From assembly GCA_047605865.1 (NCBI GenBank), contig JASGFC010000013.1, positions 1 through 41,387 of the forward strand: 41,387 bases of DNA, given 5' to 3'. How positions within the stretch are numbered: position 1 is the stretch's first letter; each line of letters begins with the position of its first letter. Shown one piece after another: positions 23,003 to 31,778 of this stretch. The translations under genes and the position numbers were made by a program. The DNA comes from JASGDC01 sp047605865 (lineage in GTDB: Bacteria > Actinomycetota > Actinomycetes > Actinomycetales > Micrococcaceae). Below the pieces are notes generated by a model. It was not told where the DNA came from, made no database searches, and saw only the letters and a list, made by a program, of their open reading frames with translations.

Positions 23003-23528
23003 TTTCTTCTACTTTCTCACAGAAACATTTATTCTTATCCCAGTGGTCTTTAATCAGTTCTAAGGTGCGATCCCCAATGGGATTTATCCCAGGCCCTACA
23101 GCAAGACTATGCCCAACTAAAGCATGGAGGCACTTTACTCTCACAGGCATTCCTCCTGCGGAAAAGTTATCAATTTCAGGCACATCTGAAACGTGGCATT
23201 GTTTGCCAATTTCTTTGCGAGTGGCAATGTAAGCATCATGCGCATCACGATACTGTTTCCCTAATTCGGGATCATTTTCAATTTCAGCAGAAAGTTGCTT
23301 CATCAGGCCTGCTGCTTCAAGACGTGAAACACAGGCTGTAATGTAAGGGTGTGTTAAGTAGAACGTTGTTGGGAACGGGGTGCCATCATCTAGGCGTGGT
23401 TTGGTTATAACTACAAGTGGAGCACCACAAACGCATCGTGAAGCAATGCCAGCAATTCCTCGAGGTGTACGAGTTAACTGATGTCTAACGATAGCAATGT
23501 CTTGCTCAGATGCTGGCTCAAGGTTCAT
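22995..23528 (-). CDS. DUF501 protein
   Basis: 177 aa. Conserved DUF501 features are IVRHQLTRTPRGIAGIASRC, CGAPLVVITKPRLDDGTPFPT with FYLTHP, and the C-terminal MPVRVKCLHALVGHSLAVGPGINPIGD. Three conserved cysteines (RCVCGAP and VKCLHAL) and a histidine could bind metal. Function unknown; the gene lies between ftsB and ppx almost throughout actinobacteria. It overlaps ftsB by one base (TAATG) and ppx by 8 nt. Confidence 0.93.
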   Translation of the reverse strand: MNLEPASEQDIAIVRHQLTRTPRGIAGIASRCVCGAPLVVITKPRLDDGTPFPTTFYLTHPYITACVSRLEAAGLMKQLSAEIENDPELGKQYRDAHDAYIATRKEIGKQCHVSDVPEIDNFSAGGMPVRVKCLHALVGHSLAVGPGINPIGDRTLELIKDHWDKNKCFCEKVEEND

Positions 23529-24184
23529 TATTTCCCCTGGTCTGCAGTGTTATACGATTGCATAAAGGTATCGTACCAATGTGATTTCTGCTGAGAGTTT
23601 TGACCAGCTAACGATGTGTCAGGTAACACTGTGTTGCCAGAATCATCAGACTGTGCCTCACTAGATTCTGCATCATCACCTGTTGCCATATAACTTTGTT
23701 CACCTGGCATTGTGTAAAAAAGACGGACTCGAGCCTGCTGCTTAACGTACTCTGGATCATTCCATTTATCGTTGAGTTGTTTGGCTTCATCGTATTTGCT
23801 TTGAGCAGTGTGTAGTTGGTTTTCTAAATCTTCGATATTGTGACTTTGACTAGCAAAAGTTGTGACTGGACCTAGAAGAAAGGCTAAACAAAGTAATCCT
23901 GTCAAAGTACCCATAATCATGTGACCATTAAAACTTTTTGCAGGTCGAGGTTTATTAGGGTCTGTACGACCCCAAATAGAAGTGCGAACGCGTTTTTTGT
24001 CTTCAGTCTTACGGGCAGCAACATCGCTGGTACGGCTAGTACTAATCTTCTTCTTAGCTTCGCTCGTTAAGCTAATCTTTTTCTTTTGGCCACTAGAAAT
24101 GGAAAACTCAATATTAGAAGGGTCAACCGAGCCTCGGATAGCCTTCTTCTTTACACGTTTTCCGCGTTTTATTTCTTCAGCCAT
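23528..24184 (-). CDS. ftsB: Septum formation initiator FtsB/DivIC
   Basis: 218 aa, bitopic. A long basic, Lys/Ser/Thr-rich cytoplasmic N-terminus of about 90 residues is followed by one membrane helix (about 90-111) and a periplasmic coiled coil (NIEDLENQLHTAQSKYDEAKQ). The family-defining DPEYVKQQARVRLFYTMPGE comes next, then a Ser/Asp/Gln-rich disordered tail. FtsB joins FtsQ and FtsL to activate septal peptidoglycan synthesis. No clear ribosome-binding site is seen; a strong hairpin lies 20 nt upstream, between enolase and this gene. Confidence 0.92.
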   Translation of the reverse strand: MAEEIKRGKRVKKKAIRGSVDPSNIEFSISSGQKKKISLTSEAKKKISTSRTSDVAARKTEDKKRVRTSIWGRTDPNKPRPAKSFNGHMIMGTLTGLLCLAFLLGPVTTFASQSHNIEDLENQLHTAQSKYDEAKQLNDKWNDPEYVKQQARVRLFYTMPGEQSYMATGDDAESSEAQSDDSGNTVLPDTSLAGQNSQQKSHWYDTFMQSYNTADQGK

Positions 24185-24204
24185 AAATTTCTGTACGTAA
24201 AGGT

Positions 24205-24245
24205 GTATATTGTGGGGTTAGAGAATCTCCAACCCCACAATATAC
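24205..24245 (-). other. Strong hairpin between eno and ftsB
   Basis: A perfect 15-bp stem (24205-24219 with 24231-24245) extended by GAGA/TCTC. No T-tract follows in the direction of transcription, so it may be an RNA processing or stabilising element that sets enolase above FtsB rather than a full terminator. Confidence 0.65.
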
Positions 24246-24255
24246 TCAAGGTTTC

Positions 24256-25554
24256 TTAGTTTTTAGCCTCTTGAGCTTTTTGGAAACGAGGGAAAGCAGA
24301 AACACCTGGGTATTGTGCTGCATCACCTAACTCATCTTCAATACGAAGCAACTGATTGTATTTAGCAACGCGTTCAGAACGAGCAGGGGCACCTGTTTTA
24401 ATCTGTCCAGCATTAGTTGCAACAGCTAAATCAGCGATGGTAACGTCTTCTGTTTCACCTGAACGGTGAGAAACAACTACAGTATAGTTAGCTCGCTGAG
24501 CCATATGTACTGCGTCAAATGTTTCAGTCAGTGTACCAATCTGGTTTACCTTACAGAGCAGAGAGTTAGCTACATCCATTTGAATACCTTTTTTAAGGCG
24601 TTCTGGGTTTGTAACGAAGAGATCATCACCAACAAGTTGAACCTTGTCACCGATTTCTTTGGTAAGTTGCTGCCAGCCTTCCCAATCGTCTTCATCTAGT
24701 GGGTCTTCAATAGTTACGATAGGGTAAGCATCAAGGAGTTCTTCATAATACTTCATCATGTATTCACGACTACGTGGTTCACCTTCAAAGTTGTAATGAT
24801 CATCTTCAAAGAATTCTGAAGAAGCAACATCCATGCCTAGAGCAAAATCCTCACCTGGTTTGTATCCAGCTTCTTCAATTGCTTCCATGATGAGATCTAA
24901 AGCAGCACGGTTACTTGGCAAGTTAGGTGCAAAACCACCTTCGTCTCCAAGACCTGTTGCCAAGCCACGTTCGTTTAAGACTGACTTCAAGCAATGGTAC
25001 ACTTCTGCACCCATACGGAGACCTTCTTTAAAGGTTTCAGCACCGATAGGTAGAATCATGAACTCTTGAATATCTACATCAGAGTCTGCATGGGAACCAC
25101 CATTAAGGATGTTCATCATAGGTACTGGAATAACGTGTGCGTTAGGGCCACCAAGGTAGCGGTATAGAGGAAGACCAGAAGATTCAGCGGCAGCTTGAGC
25201 GACAGCTAATGAAACACCAAGGATAGCGTTAGCGCCAAGTTTGCTTTTATTGTCTGAGCCATCAAGGTCAATCATTGTTTGGTCAATTTGGCGCTGATCT
25301 GTAGCATCGTGACCAACAAGTGCAGGAGCAATTTTATTAATGACGTTATCTACAGCTTTCTCTACACCTTTTCCGCCGTAACGTTTTTTATCGCCATCAC
25401 GAAGCTCTACAGCTTCAAATTGACCTGTAGAAGCACCAGAAGGAACGATAGCGCGAGAGAGCACACCATTATCTAGAGCTACTTCTACTTCTACTGTTGG
25501 GTTACCGCGAGAGTCAAGGACTTCGCGAGCACCAATTGCTTCAATTGTTGACAT
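24256..25554 (-). CDS. eno: Enolase
   Basis: 432 aa from the ATG at 25554 (MSTIEAIGAREVLDSRGNPT), with AGGAG about 8 nt upstream; an upstream in-frame start would add five non-conserved residues. Converts 2-phosphoglycerate to phosphoenolpyruvate. Metal and catalytic elements are visible: SGASTGQFEAVELRDGD, the ENGGSHAD-like NILNGGSHADSDVD, EDPLDEDDWEGW, GDDLFVTN, LCKVNQIGTLTET with the catalytic lysine, and SHRSGETED. First gene of the eno-ftsB-DUF501-ppx cluster. A TAGAAT box (25592-25597, minus strand) is a candidate -10. Confidence 0.97.
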   Translation of the reverse strand: MSTIEAIGAREVLDSRGNPTVEVEVALDNGVLSRAIVPSGASTGQFEAVELRDGDKKRYGGKGVEKAVDNVINKIAPALVGHDATDQRQIDQTMIDLDGSDNKSKLGANAILGVSLAVAQAAAESSGLPLYRYLGGPNAHVIPVPMMNILNGGSHADSDVDIQEFMILPIGAETFKEGLRMGAEVYHCLKSVLNERGLATGLGDEGGFAPNLPSNRAALDLIMEAIEEAGYKPGEDFALGMDVASSEFFEDDHYNFEGEPRSREYMMKYYEELLDAYPIVTIEDPLDEDDWEGWQQLTKEIGDKVQLVGDDLFVTNPERLKKGIQMDVANSLLCKVNQIGTLTETFDAVHMAQRANYTVVVSHRSGETEDVTIADLAVATNAGQIKTGAPARSERVAKYNQLLRIEDELGDAAQYPGVSAFPRFQKAQEAKN

Positions 25555-25638
25555 ATTTTGTCTCCTCAATGTGTATTTCTTATTCCCTTACATTCTACAC
25601 TGCTAGCAACAAAACCTTGAAAAGATTGAGTCCCTTAT

Positions 25639-25667
25639 TTGAATAGTTATTCATGATTATGTATATT
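25639..25667 (+). promoter_or_regulatory. Putative leaderless promoter of the APC permease
   Basis: TTGAAT (25639-25644), a 17-nt spacer and TATATT (25662-25667), then 6 nt to the ATG at 25674. This is the clearest -35/-10 pair among the leaderless candidates in the window. Confidence 0.6.
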
Positions 25668-25673
25668 TATTAT

Positions 25674-27011
25674 ATGGAAACTTTGAAAACCACTCAACAG
25701 CCTGAAAAATATGGCCTTCCTACAGCTACCACCATGGTCATGGGTTCAATTATTGGTTCTGGAGTCTTTGCGCTACCTGCAGCACTAGCTCAATACGGAC
25801 CACTAAGTATCCTTGCCTTTATTGCAGTATCACTTGGAGCTATGGCATTAGCTGTAGCTTTTAAAATTATGTATAAACGAAATCCACGCTCAGGTGGCGA
25901 ATATGTATTCACTCGAGGAGCTTTTGGAGATTTCCCCGGCTTTCTAGCTGCTTGGGCCTTTTGGGTATCGTGCTGGACAGCTGCAGCTGCTGTCGTTACT
26001 GCTTTCGTAGGATATGTTGAAGTCTTTATTAATAAGGATCACAATCCAGTTGGTTCAATAGCCATTGGGCTTGTTGGTCTCTGGGTTCCTGCTCTTATCT
26101 GCATTAGCGGTGTTAAGAATATGGGTAAAGTTCAGTTTGTTCTCACTCTTATGAAGTATGTTCCGTTGCTGATACTTTCTGTTGTAGGAATTTTCCATTT
26201 GAAGAGTGCAAATTTTGGGCAGTTCAATCCTAGTGGTAAATCTACCTTCATGGCTTTTATTGGTGCATGCGCGGTGGGAATATATTCATACTTAGGTATT
26301 GAAGCCTCTACGGCAACTGCAGATCGTATTAAAGATCCACACGTAAACGTTCCAAAATCTCAATGGATTGGTATCGTGTTAACCGCAGCCTTGTATTTGT
26401 TAAGTATCGTAGCTGTCATGGGTACTGTCCCTCATAATCAACTTGTAAACTCTACTGCACCTTTTGCAGATTCTGCAAACAACATTTTTGGTGGCAGCTG
26501 GTCTGGATCAGTTGTGGCACTTTTAGCTTGTGTTTCGTGTTTTGGACTTATGGTTGGTTGGATGTTAATTACCGTAGAAGTGCCTGCTGAAGCGGCAAAA
26601 GACGGAATCTTTCCTAGCTTTTTTGGGCAATATAATGAAAAAGGAATTCCTACAAAAGCAATTATTCTTTCAACAGCACTAGCCTCACTTCTGCTTATTT
26701 TTGCCTATACACAGTTTGATAAAGTCTTTTCAACGATGGTACTTTTGAACGTTGTAGTGTCAGTGATGCCTTATATCTTTGCAACTGTTTCAGAGCTTTA
26801 CTTAATGTCTAAAGAAGCGAAGTTAGGCAAACAACCACTTGCTTTTTGGAAGAATGTTGGCATTGTAGCTATAGCACTCTTCTTTTCTATCATGGCCTTT
26901 ATCGGTTCGGGTAAAGATGCCATTGTCGCTGGGCTCATTGCTATGGCACTAGGAATACCTGTCTACTACATTCAATACAAGAAAACTTTGAGTGTGCAAA
27001 TGTCTTCATAG
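25674..27011 (+). CDS. APC-superfamily amino-acid permease
   Basis: 445 aa from ATG 25674 (METLKTTQQPEKYG), about twelve membrane segments. The helix-1 substrate motif MGSIIGSGVFALP, the loop MYKRNPRSGGEYVFTRGAFG and the helix-6 region AVGIYSYLGIEASTATADRIKDP are characteristic of the arginine/ornithine or agmatine antiporter-like branch (AdiC/ArcD type). The substrate is probably a cationic amino acid or a decarboxylation product, but no decarboxylase or deiminase gene is near. Two earlier in-frame ATGs (25653, 25659) lie in or before the -10 region and are less likely starts. Monocistronic. Confidence 0.87.
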   Translation: METLKTTQQPEKYGLPTATTMVMGSIIGSGVFALPAALAQYGPLSILAFIAVSLGAMALAVAFKIMYKRNPRSGGEYVFTRGAFGDFPGFLAAWAFWVSCWTAAAAVVTAFVGYVEVFINKDHNPVGSIAIGLVGLWVPALICISGVKNMGKVQFVLTLMKYVPLLILSVVGIFHLKSANFGQFNPSGKSTFMAFIGACAVGIYSYLGIEASTATADRIKDPHVNVPKSQWIGIVLTAALYLLSIVAVMGTVPHNQLVNSTAPFADSANNIFGGSWSGSVVALLACVSCFGLMVGWMLITVEVPAEAAKDGIFPSFFGQYNEKGIPTKAIILSTALASLLLIFAYTQFDKVFSTMVLLNVVVSVMPYIFATVSELYLMSKEAKLGKQPLAFWKNVGIVAIALFFSIMAFIGSGKDAIVAGLIAMALGIPVYYIQYKKTLSVQMSS

Positions 27012-27065
27012 TGTTGGTACATACCCGCACTATAAGGACAAGCGCGCACTCAAGAGTTTGTAAGA

Positions 27066-27668
27066 TTAACTATTTCTGACCTGTCGTAGATAAGAACGTA
27101 ACTCAGCCTCAGGATCATGGCCTTGTTGATGCATCGAAAGCACCATCGTGAAAAGTTGTGCACCGAGTGAATCATCTGCTTCTGGTAGTGTGGCATCAAG
27201 CTTCTGAGCACGATCAATCATTTTAGTAGCTTGGAAAAGTGCTGGCAACGAAGCAGGAATGCCATCATATGGTCCCCTTCTTTCAGCCTTCTCAGCTCGT
27301 TTGTCCTGCTGCCACTGCCTTTCACGCTCTTCCAGGGAACTGTACTTTTTGGGAGCTCCAGCAAAAACTTCCGGATGACGCTGGATCATTTTATCAATAA
27401 CAGTATCGGCAACATCATTGATAGTGAATAAGCCATTTTGGCTAGCTATTTCACTATGAAAAACTACCTGTAGGAGCACATCTCCTAACTCTTCTTTGAG
27501 CTCTTGGTCATCGGAAGTTTCAATAGCATCAACAACTTCAAAACATTCTTCGATGAAGTACTGAACAAGACTTTCGTGAGTTTGTGCTTTATCCCATTCG
27601 CATTCTTGACGCAAACGATGCATCAACGAAATAAGTCCATCAACACCCTGATACTCTTCATTGACCAT
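27066..27668 (-). CDS. mazG: MazG nucleotide pyrophosphohydrolase, single-domain
   Basis: 200 aa. Hydrolyses nucleoside triphosphates to monophosphates, cleaning non-canonical nucleotides or tuning ppGpp. The MazG core is LRQECEWDKAQTHESLVQYF, then EECFEVVDAI and EELGDVLLQVVFHSEIA, supplying the EExxE and ExxD metal ligands. RHPEVF is also present. E. coli MazG has two such domains; here only one plus a helical tail. It lies 5 nt after adenosine deaminase and is the last gene of the nucleoside operon, which fits nucleotide-pool sanitation. In many actinobacteria mazG instead sits directly beside eno; here the APC permease lies between them. Confidence 0.92.
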   Translation of the reverse strand: MVNEEYQGVDGLISLMHRLRQECEWDKAQTHESLVQYFIEECFEVVDAIETSDDQELKEELGDVLLQVVFHSEIASQNGLFTINDVADTVIDKMIQRHPEVFAGAPKKYSSLEERERQWQQDKRAEKAERRGPYDGIPASLPALFQATKMIDRAQKLDATLPEADDSLGAQLFTMVLSMHQQGHDPEAELRSYLRQVRNS

Positions 27669-27673
27669 AAGTA

Positions 27674-28789
27674 TTAGTGAATAAAACGTGAATAGCCAAG
27701 TTCAATACGACGCTTTAAATATTCTTGATCATCGTAAGATAAAAATGCTGATTGCGCAGCATTAAGGCTAAGTTTCTTTAAATCTTCAACAGTGTAATCA
27801 AAAACTTCAACCAAAGACTCATACTCTTCAGAAAGGGTTATACCACTCATGAGACGGTTGTCAGTGTTGATAGTGGTATTAAAACCAAGGCGATACAACA
27901 AATCCAGTGGGTGCTCGCTAAAGTTATCTCCATAAGCTGAAATAGCACCTGTATGTAAATTGGATGTTGGACAAATTTCTAGAGGAATCTTGCGATCTCT
28001 TACCCATTCAGCCACCTTGCCTAAAGTAATAATAGATTCTTCACCTTGAGGCTCAACTTCAATATCTTCCATGATACGAACCCCATGCCCTAAACGAAGT
28101 GCATGCCCCGCATTCAGAGCATCGACGATGGAGTCAATACCAGCTGCTTCACCAGCATGAATTGTGACAGGTAAAAACTCATTTTGAAGATAATTAAAGG
28201 CACTAACATGCCGAGAAGCAGGAAAACCATACTCTGGTCCAGCAATGTCAAAACCTGCTACACCTTTATCACGATGACGCACAGCCAATTCAGCGATTTC
28301 GTCTACTTGGTTTTTGTTACGCATAGCAGATAGAATCTGGCGAACTGTAATCTCATAGCCTAGATTACGCATTTTATTAACACCAAGATTGATGCCTTCT
28401 TGGACAGCTTCAACTACTTCATCCAGATCCATCTCACGATTTGCGTGCAGTTCAGGCGCATAGCGAATTTCTGCATGAATCACACCATCTGCTGCTAGGT
28501 CTTCTACAGCCTCCCACGCAACACGAATGAGCGCTTTTTTAGTTTGCATTACAGCAGTTGTATGCTTAAAAGTTTCTAAATATCGAACCAAAGAACCAGA
28601 CTGAGATGATTCTTCAAACCATTTACGTAATGCAATAGGATCTGTGGTTGGAAGCATATGTTTTTGCTCTGCAGCAAGCTCAATAATTGTTTCCGGACGC
28701 AAACCACCATCTAGGTGATCATGAAGTGAAACTTTAGGAAGTTTCTGGTAATTAAGAGGCTTTTGACTTTGTACTGCTGCTAAACTCAT
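27674..28789 (-). CDS. add: Adenosine deaminase
   Basis: 371 aa, zinc-dependent amidohydrolase fold. Deaminates adenosine and deoxyadenosine to inosine forms. Zinc ligands and catalytic residues are visible in KVSLHDHLDGGLRP (HxH), VTIHAGEAAG (His and catalytic Glu), RLGHGVRI, and NTDNRLMSG (Asp). PLEICPTSNLHTGA is conserved. The start abuts the deoA stop (28789/28790), so coupling is likely. It follows the nucleoside ABC importer and salvage enzymes in one operon. Confidence 0.95.
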   Translation of the reverse strand: MSLAAVQSQKPLNYQKLPKVSLHDHLDGGLRPETIIELAAEQKHMLPTTDPIALRKWFEESSQSGSLVRYLETFKHTTAVMQTKKALIRVAWEAVEDLAADGVIHAEIRYAPELHANREMDLDEVVEAVQEGINLGVNKMRNLGYEITVRQILSAMRNKNQVDEIAELAVRHRDKGVAGFDIAGPEYGFPASRHVSAFNYLQNEFLPVTIHAGEAAGIDSIVDALNAGHALRLGHGVRIMEDIEVEPQGEESIITLGKVAEWVRDRKIPLEICPTSNLHTGAISAYGDNFSEHPLDLLYRLGFNTTINTDNRLMSGITLSEEYESLVEVFDYTVEDLKKLSLNAAQSAFLSYDDQEYLKRRIELGYSRFIH

Positions 28790-30079
28790 CTATTTAATCT
28801 TATCAAGTATGAGGGGGGTCTTGTCTACCTGGGAACTATCGTTAATTTCATAGGAATCTTTCAAAACTTCTTGTGCACGAGGAAGTTTATCTTCCGTATC
28901 AGTTAAAAGAGTCAAGAGTGGTTCACCTTTTTTAACTTTTTCTCCAGGTTTTTTGTGCATGATGATACCAGCACCTGCCTGGACTTTATCCTCTTTACGA
29001 GCACGCCCAGCACCTAAACGCCAAGCAGCAACACCAACATCCATGGCATCAAGCCTAGTAAGATACCCATCTTGATTTGCTTTCACAACTTCACGATGCT
29101 TGGCAACAGGGAGTTTAGCATCAGGGTCTCCACCTTGTGCTGAAATCATGGCTTTCCATTTATCCATAGCACGTCCATCTTTCAAAGCTGCTGCTACATC
29201 AACATCAGTTTTACCAGCACATGCTAGCATTTCTTCTGCCAAAGCGATGGTCAGTTGTACTACGTCTTCAGGACCACCACCTGCAAGAACATCAATAGAT
29301 TCTTGAACTTCAATAGCATTTCCAGCAGTGGCGCCCAGCGGAGTCTCCATATTTGTAAGGAGCGCAACTGTTTTTACTCCAGCATCCGTACCTAGATCAA
29401 CCATCGTGCGAGCCAATTCACTGGCATCTTCTTTAGTTTTCATGAAAGCACCAGAGCCGACTTTCACATCAAGGACTAATGAACCGGTGCCTTCAGCAAT
29501 TTTCTTGCTCATAATTGAACTAGCAATAAGCGGAATAGCCTCCACTGTACCGGTAACATCACGCAGTGCGTAAAGTTTTTTATCAGCAGGAGCAAGACCA
29601 TCTCCAGCAGCACAAATAACAGCACCAACATCATCTAGCTGCTTCAACATTTGTTCATTGCTCATGGCCGCTTGCCAACCAGGAATGGATTCAAGTTTAT
29701 CGAGAGTACCACCAGTATGGCCAAGCCCTCGACCAGATAGTTGAGGTACTGCCACATCAAAGACTGCAACAAGTGGTGCAAGAGGTAGAGTGATTTTATC
29801 CCCTACTCCACCAGTAGAGTGCTTGTCTGCAGTAGGGTCCTTCAAAGAAGAAAAATCCATGCGTTCCCCTGAAGCAATCATGGCTTTAGTCCATTGCGAA
29901 ATCTCTTCACGTGACATACCGTTAAGCAAAATAGCCATGTTCAGTGCTGACATTTGCTCGTCTGCTACTACCCCACGAGTATAAGCGTCAATGACCCAAT
30001 CTATTTGGTCATTGGTCAATGTTTTGTGATCACGTTTAGTACGAATAATATCTACAGCATCAAAATTTTCTGCACTCAT
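28790..30079 (-). CDS. deoA: Thymidine/pyrimidine-nucleoside phosphorylase
   Basis: 429 aa, normal length. Phosphorolyses thymidine and deoxyuridine to base and deoxyribose-1-phosphate. The family signature SGRGLGHTGGTLDKLESIPG and the phosphate site KHSTGGVGDKITLPLAP are intact. The C-terminal domain contains VGVAAWRLGAGRARKEDKVQAGAG and the HKKPGEKVKKGEPLLTL barrel-hybrid segment. Pyrimidine-nucleoside phosphorylase (Pdp) has the same fold and cannot be excluded. Starts within an ATGA overlap with cdd (30076-30079). Confidence 0.95.
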   Translation of the reverse strand: MSAENFDAVDIIRTKRDHKTLTNDQIDWVIDAYTRGVVADEQMSALNMAILLNGMSREEISQWTKAMIASGERMDFSSLKDPTADKHSTGGVGDKITLPLAPLVAVFDVAVPQLSGRGLGHTGGTLDKLESIPGWQAAMSNEQMLKQLDDVGAVICAAGDGLAPADKKLYALRDVTGTVEAIPLIASSIMSKKIAEGTGSLVLDVKVGSGAFMKTKEDASELARTMVDLGTDAGVKTVALLTNMETPLGATAGNAIEVQESIDVLAGGGPEDVVQLTIALAEEMLACAGKTDVDVAAALKDGRAMDKWKAMISAQGGDPDAKLPVAKHREVVKANQDGYLTRLDAMDVGVAAWRLGAGRARKEDKVQAGAGIIMHKKPGEKVKKGEPLLTLLTDTEDKLPRAQEVLKDSYEINDSSQVDKTPLILDKIK

Positions 30080-30492
30080 GAGTTTTCCGCTGCTTTCAAA
30101 GTTTCAGGACCCCAAGCATCTGGGAGAATCTGTTCAATTGTTTTAATTCCGTTTTGCGTTTCGAGCTGCATTCCAGCAGCAGCGTGTTCAAGAAGGAGCT
30201 GTCGGCAACGCCCACACGGCATGGTAATTTGTCCTTTGCCATCAACACAGGTAAAGGCAAGCAGTTTACCACCACCTGTTGCACTTAAGTTTGAAACTAA
30301 TCCGCACTCAGCACAAAGAGTTAAACCATATGAAGCATTTTCAACGTTACAACCACTGACAACTCTGCCAGAATCTGTCAGGGCTGCAGCACCCACTGGG
30401 TAATGCGAGTACGGCACATATGCATGTGTCATGGCATCGTTAGCTGCTGATCGAAGCTGCTCCCAGTCAATATTTTGGGCAGTCATAGCCAC
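30076..30492 (-). CDS. cdd: Cytidine deaminase
   Basis: 138 aa, the homotetrameric short class. Deaminates cytidine and deoxycytidine to uridine forms. Zinc ligands are in SGCNVENASYGLTLCAECG (Cys and catalytic Glu) and MPCGRCRQLLLEHA (two Cys). The N-terminal YVPYSHYPVGAAAL is the conserved substrate segment. The GTG at 30492 overlaps the upstream permease stop (TAGTG); the ATG at 30486 two codons later is an alternative with better spacing to AAAGG. It supplies deoxyuridine/uridine to the phosphorylase next door. Confidence 0.95.
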   Translation of the reverse strand: MAMTAQNIDWEQLRSAANDAMTHAYVPYSHYPVGAAALTDSGRVVSGCNVENASYGLTLCAECGLVSNLSATGGGKLLAFTCVDGKGQITMPCGRCRQLLLEHAAAGMQLETQNGIKTIEQILPDAWGPETLKAAENS

Positions 30493-31778
30493 TAGCCTTT
30501 CTTATAAGGTACACCAGCAGCAGCAGGTCCCCGAGAATGTCCCACCAGTCCAGCAACAGCAAAGATAGTAGCTGCATAAGGCAACATTGCCATGAATGAA
30601 CTTGGAACTGGAGTACCAATAATGGTCATAATGGACTGCAAGTTGTCAGCAAAACCAAAGAGCAATGCTGCAAAGAAAGCACCAATTGGGTTCCAACGAC
30701 CAAAAATCAAAGCAGCTAGGGCAATGAAACCTTTACCTGCTGTCATATCTTTAGTAAAACTATCAACAGAAACCAAGGTAAAGAAAGCTCCACCGAGTCC
30801 AGCAATTGCTCCACCGAGCAAAACATTTTGGAAACGAGTTTTGTTCACATTAATACCAACAGTATCTGCAGCTTCTGGGTGCTCGCCTACCGCACGGACG
30901 CGTAATCCCCATTTTGTATGGAACAAACCAATGTAAACCAAAATAACAGCAGCATACATGAAATAGCCAATAATAGATTGGCGGAACAAAATAGGACCAA
31001 TAATTGGTATCTGGTTTAAGAAAGGAATCGAAATATTTGGCAAGTGATTAGGAGTATTAAACTTACTTTGATTTGCAGTCATCATGGTTGAGTAGAAGAA
31101 ACCAGTTAAACCTGAAATCAAAACGTTGAGAACCACACCAACAATAATCTGATCCACGAAGTACTTGATACAAAATACTGCAAGTAAAGAAGCAACCAAA
31201 ACACCGGCGATAGCTGCAGCTATCATACCAATATAAGGGCTGCCTGTCATAGTACCTACCATTGCTGCGGTAAAGGCACCACCTAGTAGCTGACCTTCAA
31301 TGGCAATGTTTACTACACCAACACGTTCACACAAAACACCAGAGAGTGAACCAAAAACCAACGGAATGGATAAGGTCACAGCACCAGCAATAAGGTTTGC
31401 AAGTGAGATTTCATTAGTATTTGCTTTAGAAACAACCCAGGTTAAAAATCCAACCATAAAAGAAGTACCAAAAATTGCTGGTAGCCACCACGGCTGTTTT
31501 TCAGAACGTTGAGCATAATAATAACTCGCTGCTATAACAGCAATACAAATTAAAGTAGTAATAATACCAACTGGCATTGCTGGCATAACAATTGGGCTGA
31601 TTTTGATTTTATCTGATGAATCAGAGATATCGAAGGTCGCATGATGCCCACGAGCTCCATTAAAGATAAACAGGATGGCTGCAACAAGGGCAAACACCGC
31701 ATACATAATGGGAGCTTTATAGCTCACAGGTGCTTTAACAACATCTGAAGCTTTATCTTCTACTGCTAGAGTACTCAT
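30492..31778 (-). CDS. Nucleoside ABC importer permease, second
   Basis: 428-aa membrane protein of the BPD_transp_2 family. The N-terminal 130 residues hold additional helices (including ITTLICIAVIAASYYY) before the core with SLSGVLCERVGVVNIAIEGQLLGGAF, VVLNVLISGLTGFF, LRVRAVGEHPEAADTVGINV and FIALAALIFGRWNPIGAF. These match the NupQ/YufQ-type permease paired with a BMP-family lipoprotein. It imports nucleosides across the cytoplasmic membrane. 4-nt overlap with the preceding permease and 1-nt overlap with cdd. Confidence 0.92.
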   Translation of the reverse strand: MSTLAVEDKASDVVKAPVSYKAPIMYAVFALVAAILFIFNGARGHHATFDISDSSDKIKISPIVMPAMPVGIITTLICIAVIAASYYYAQRSEKQPWWLPAIFGTSFMVGFLTWVVSKANTNEISLANLIAGAVTLSIPLVFGSLSGVLCERVGVVNIAIEGQLLGGAFTAAMVGTMTGSPYIGMIAAAIAGVLVASLLAVFCIKYFVDQIIVGVVLNVLISGLTGFFYSTMMTANQSKFNTPNHLPNISIPFLNQIPIIGPILFRQSIIGYFMYAAVILVYIGLFHTKWGLRVRAVGEHPEAADTVGINVNKTRFQNVLLGGAIAGLGGAFFTLVSVDSFTKDMTAGKGFIALAALIFGRWNPIGAFFAALLFGFADNLQSIMTIIGTPVPSSFMAMLPYAATIFAVAGLVGHSRGPAAAGVPYKKG

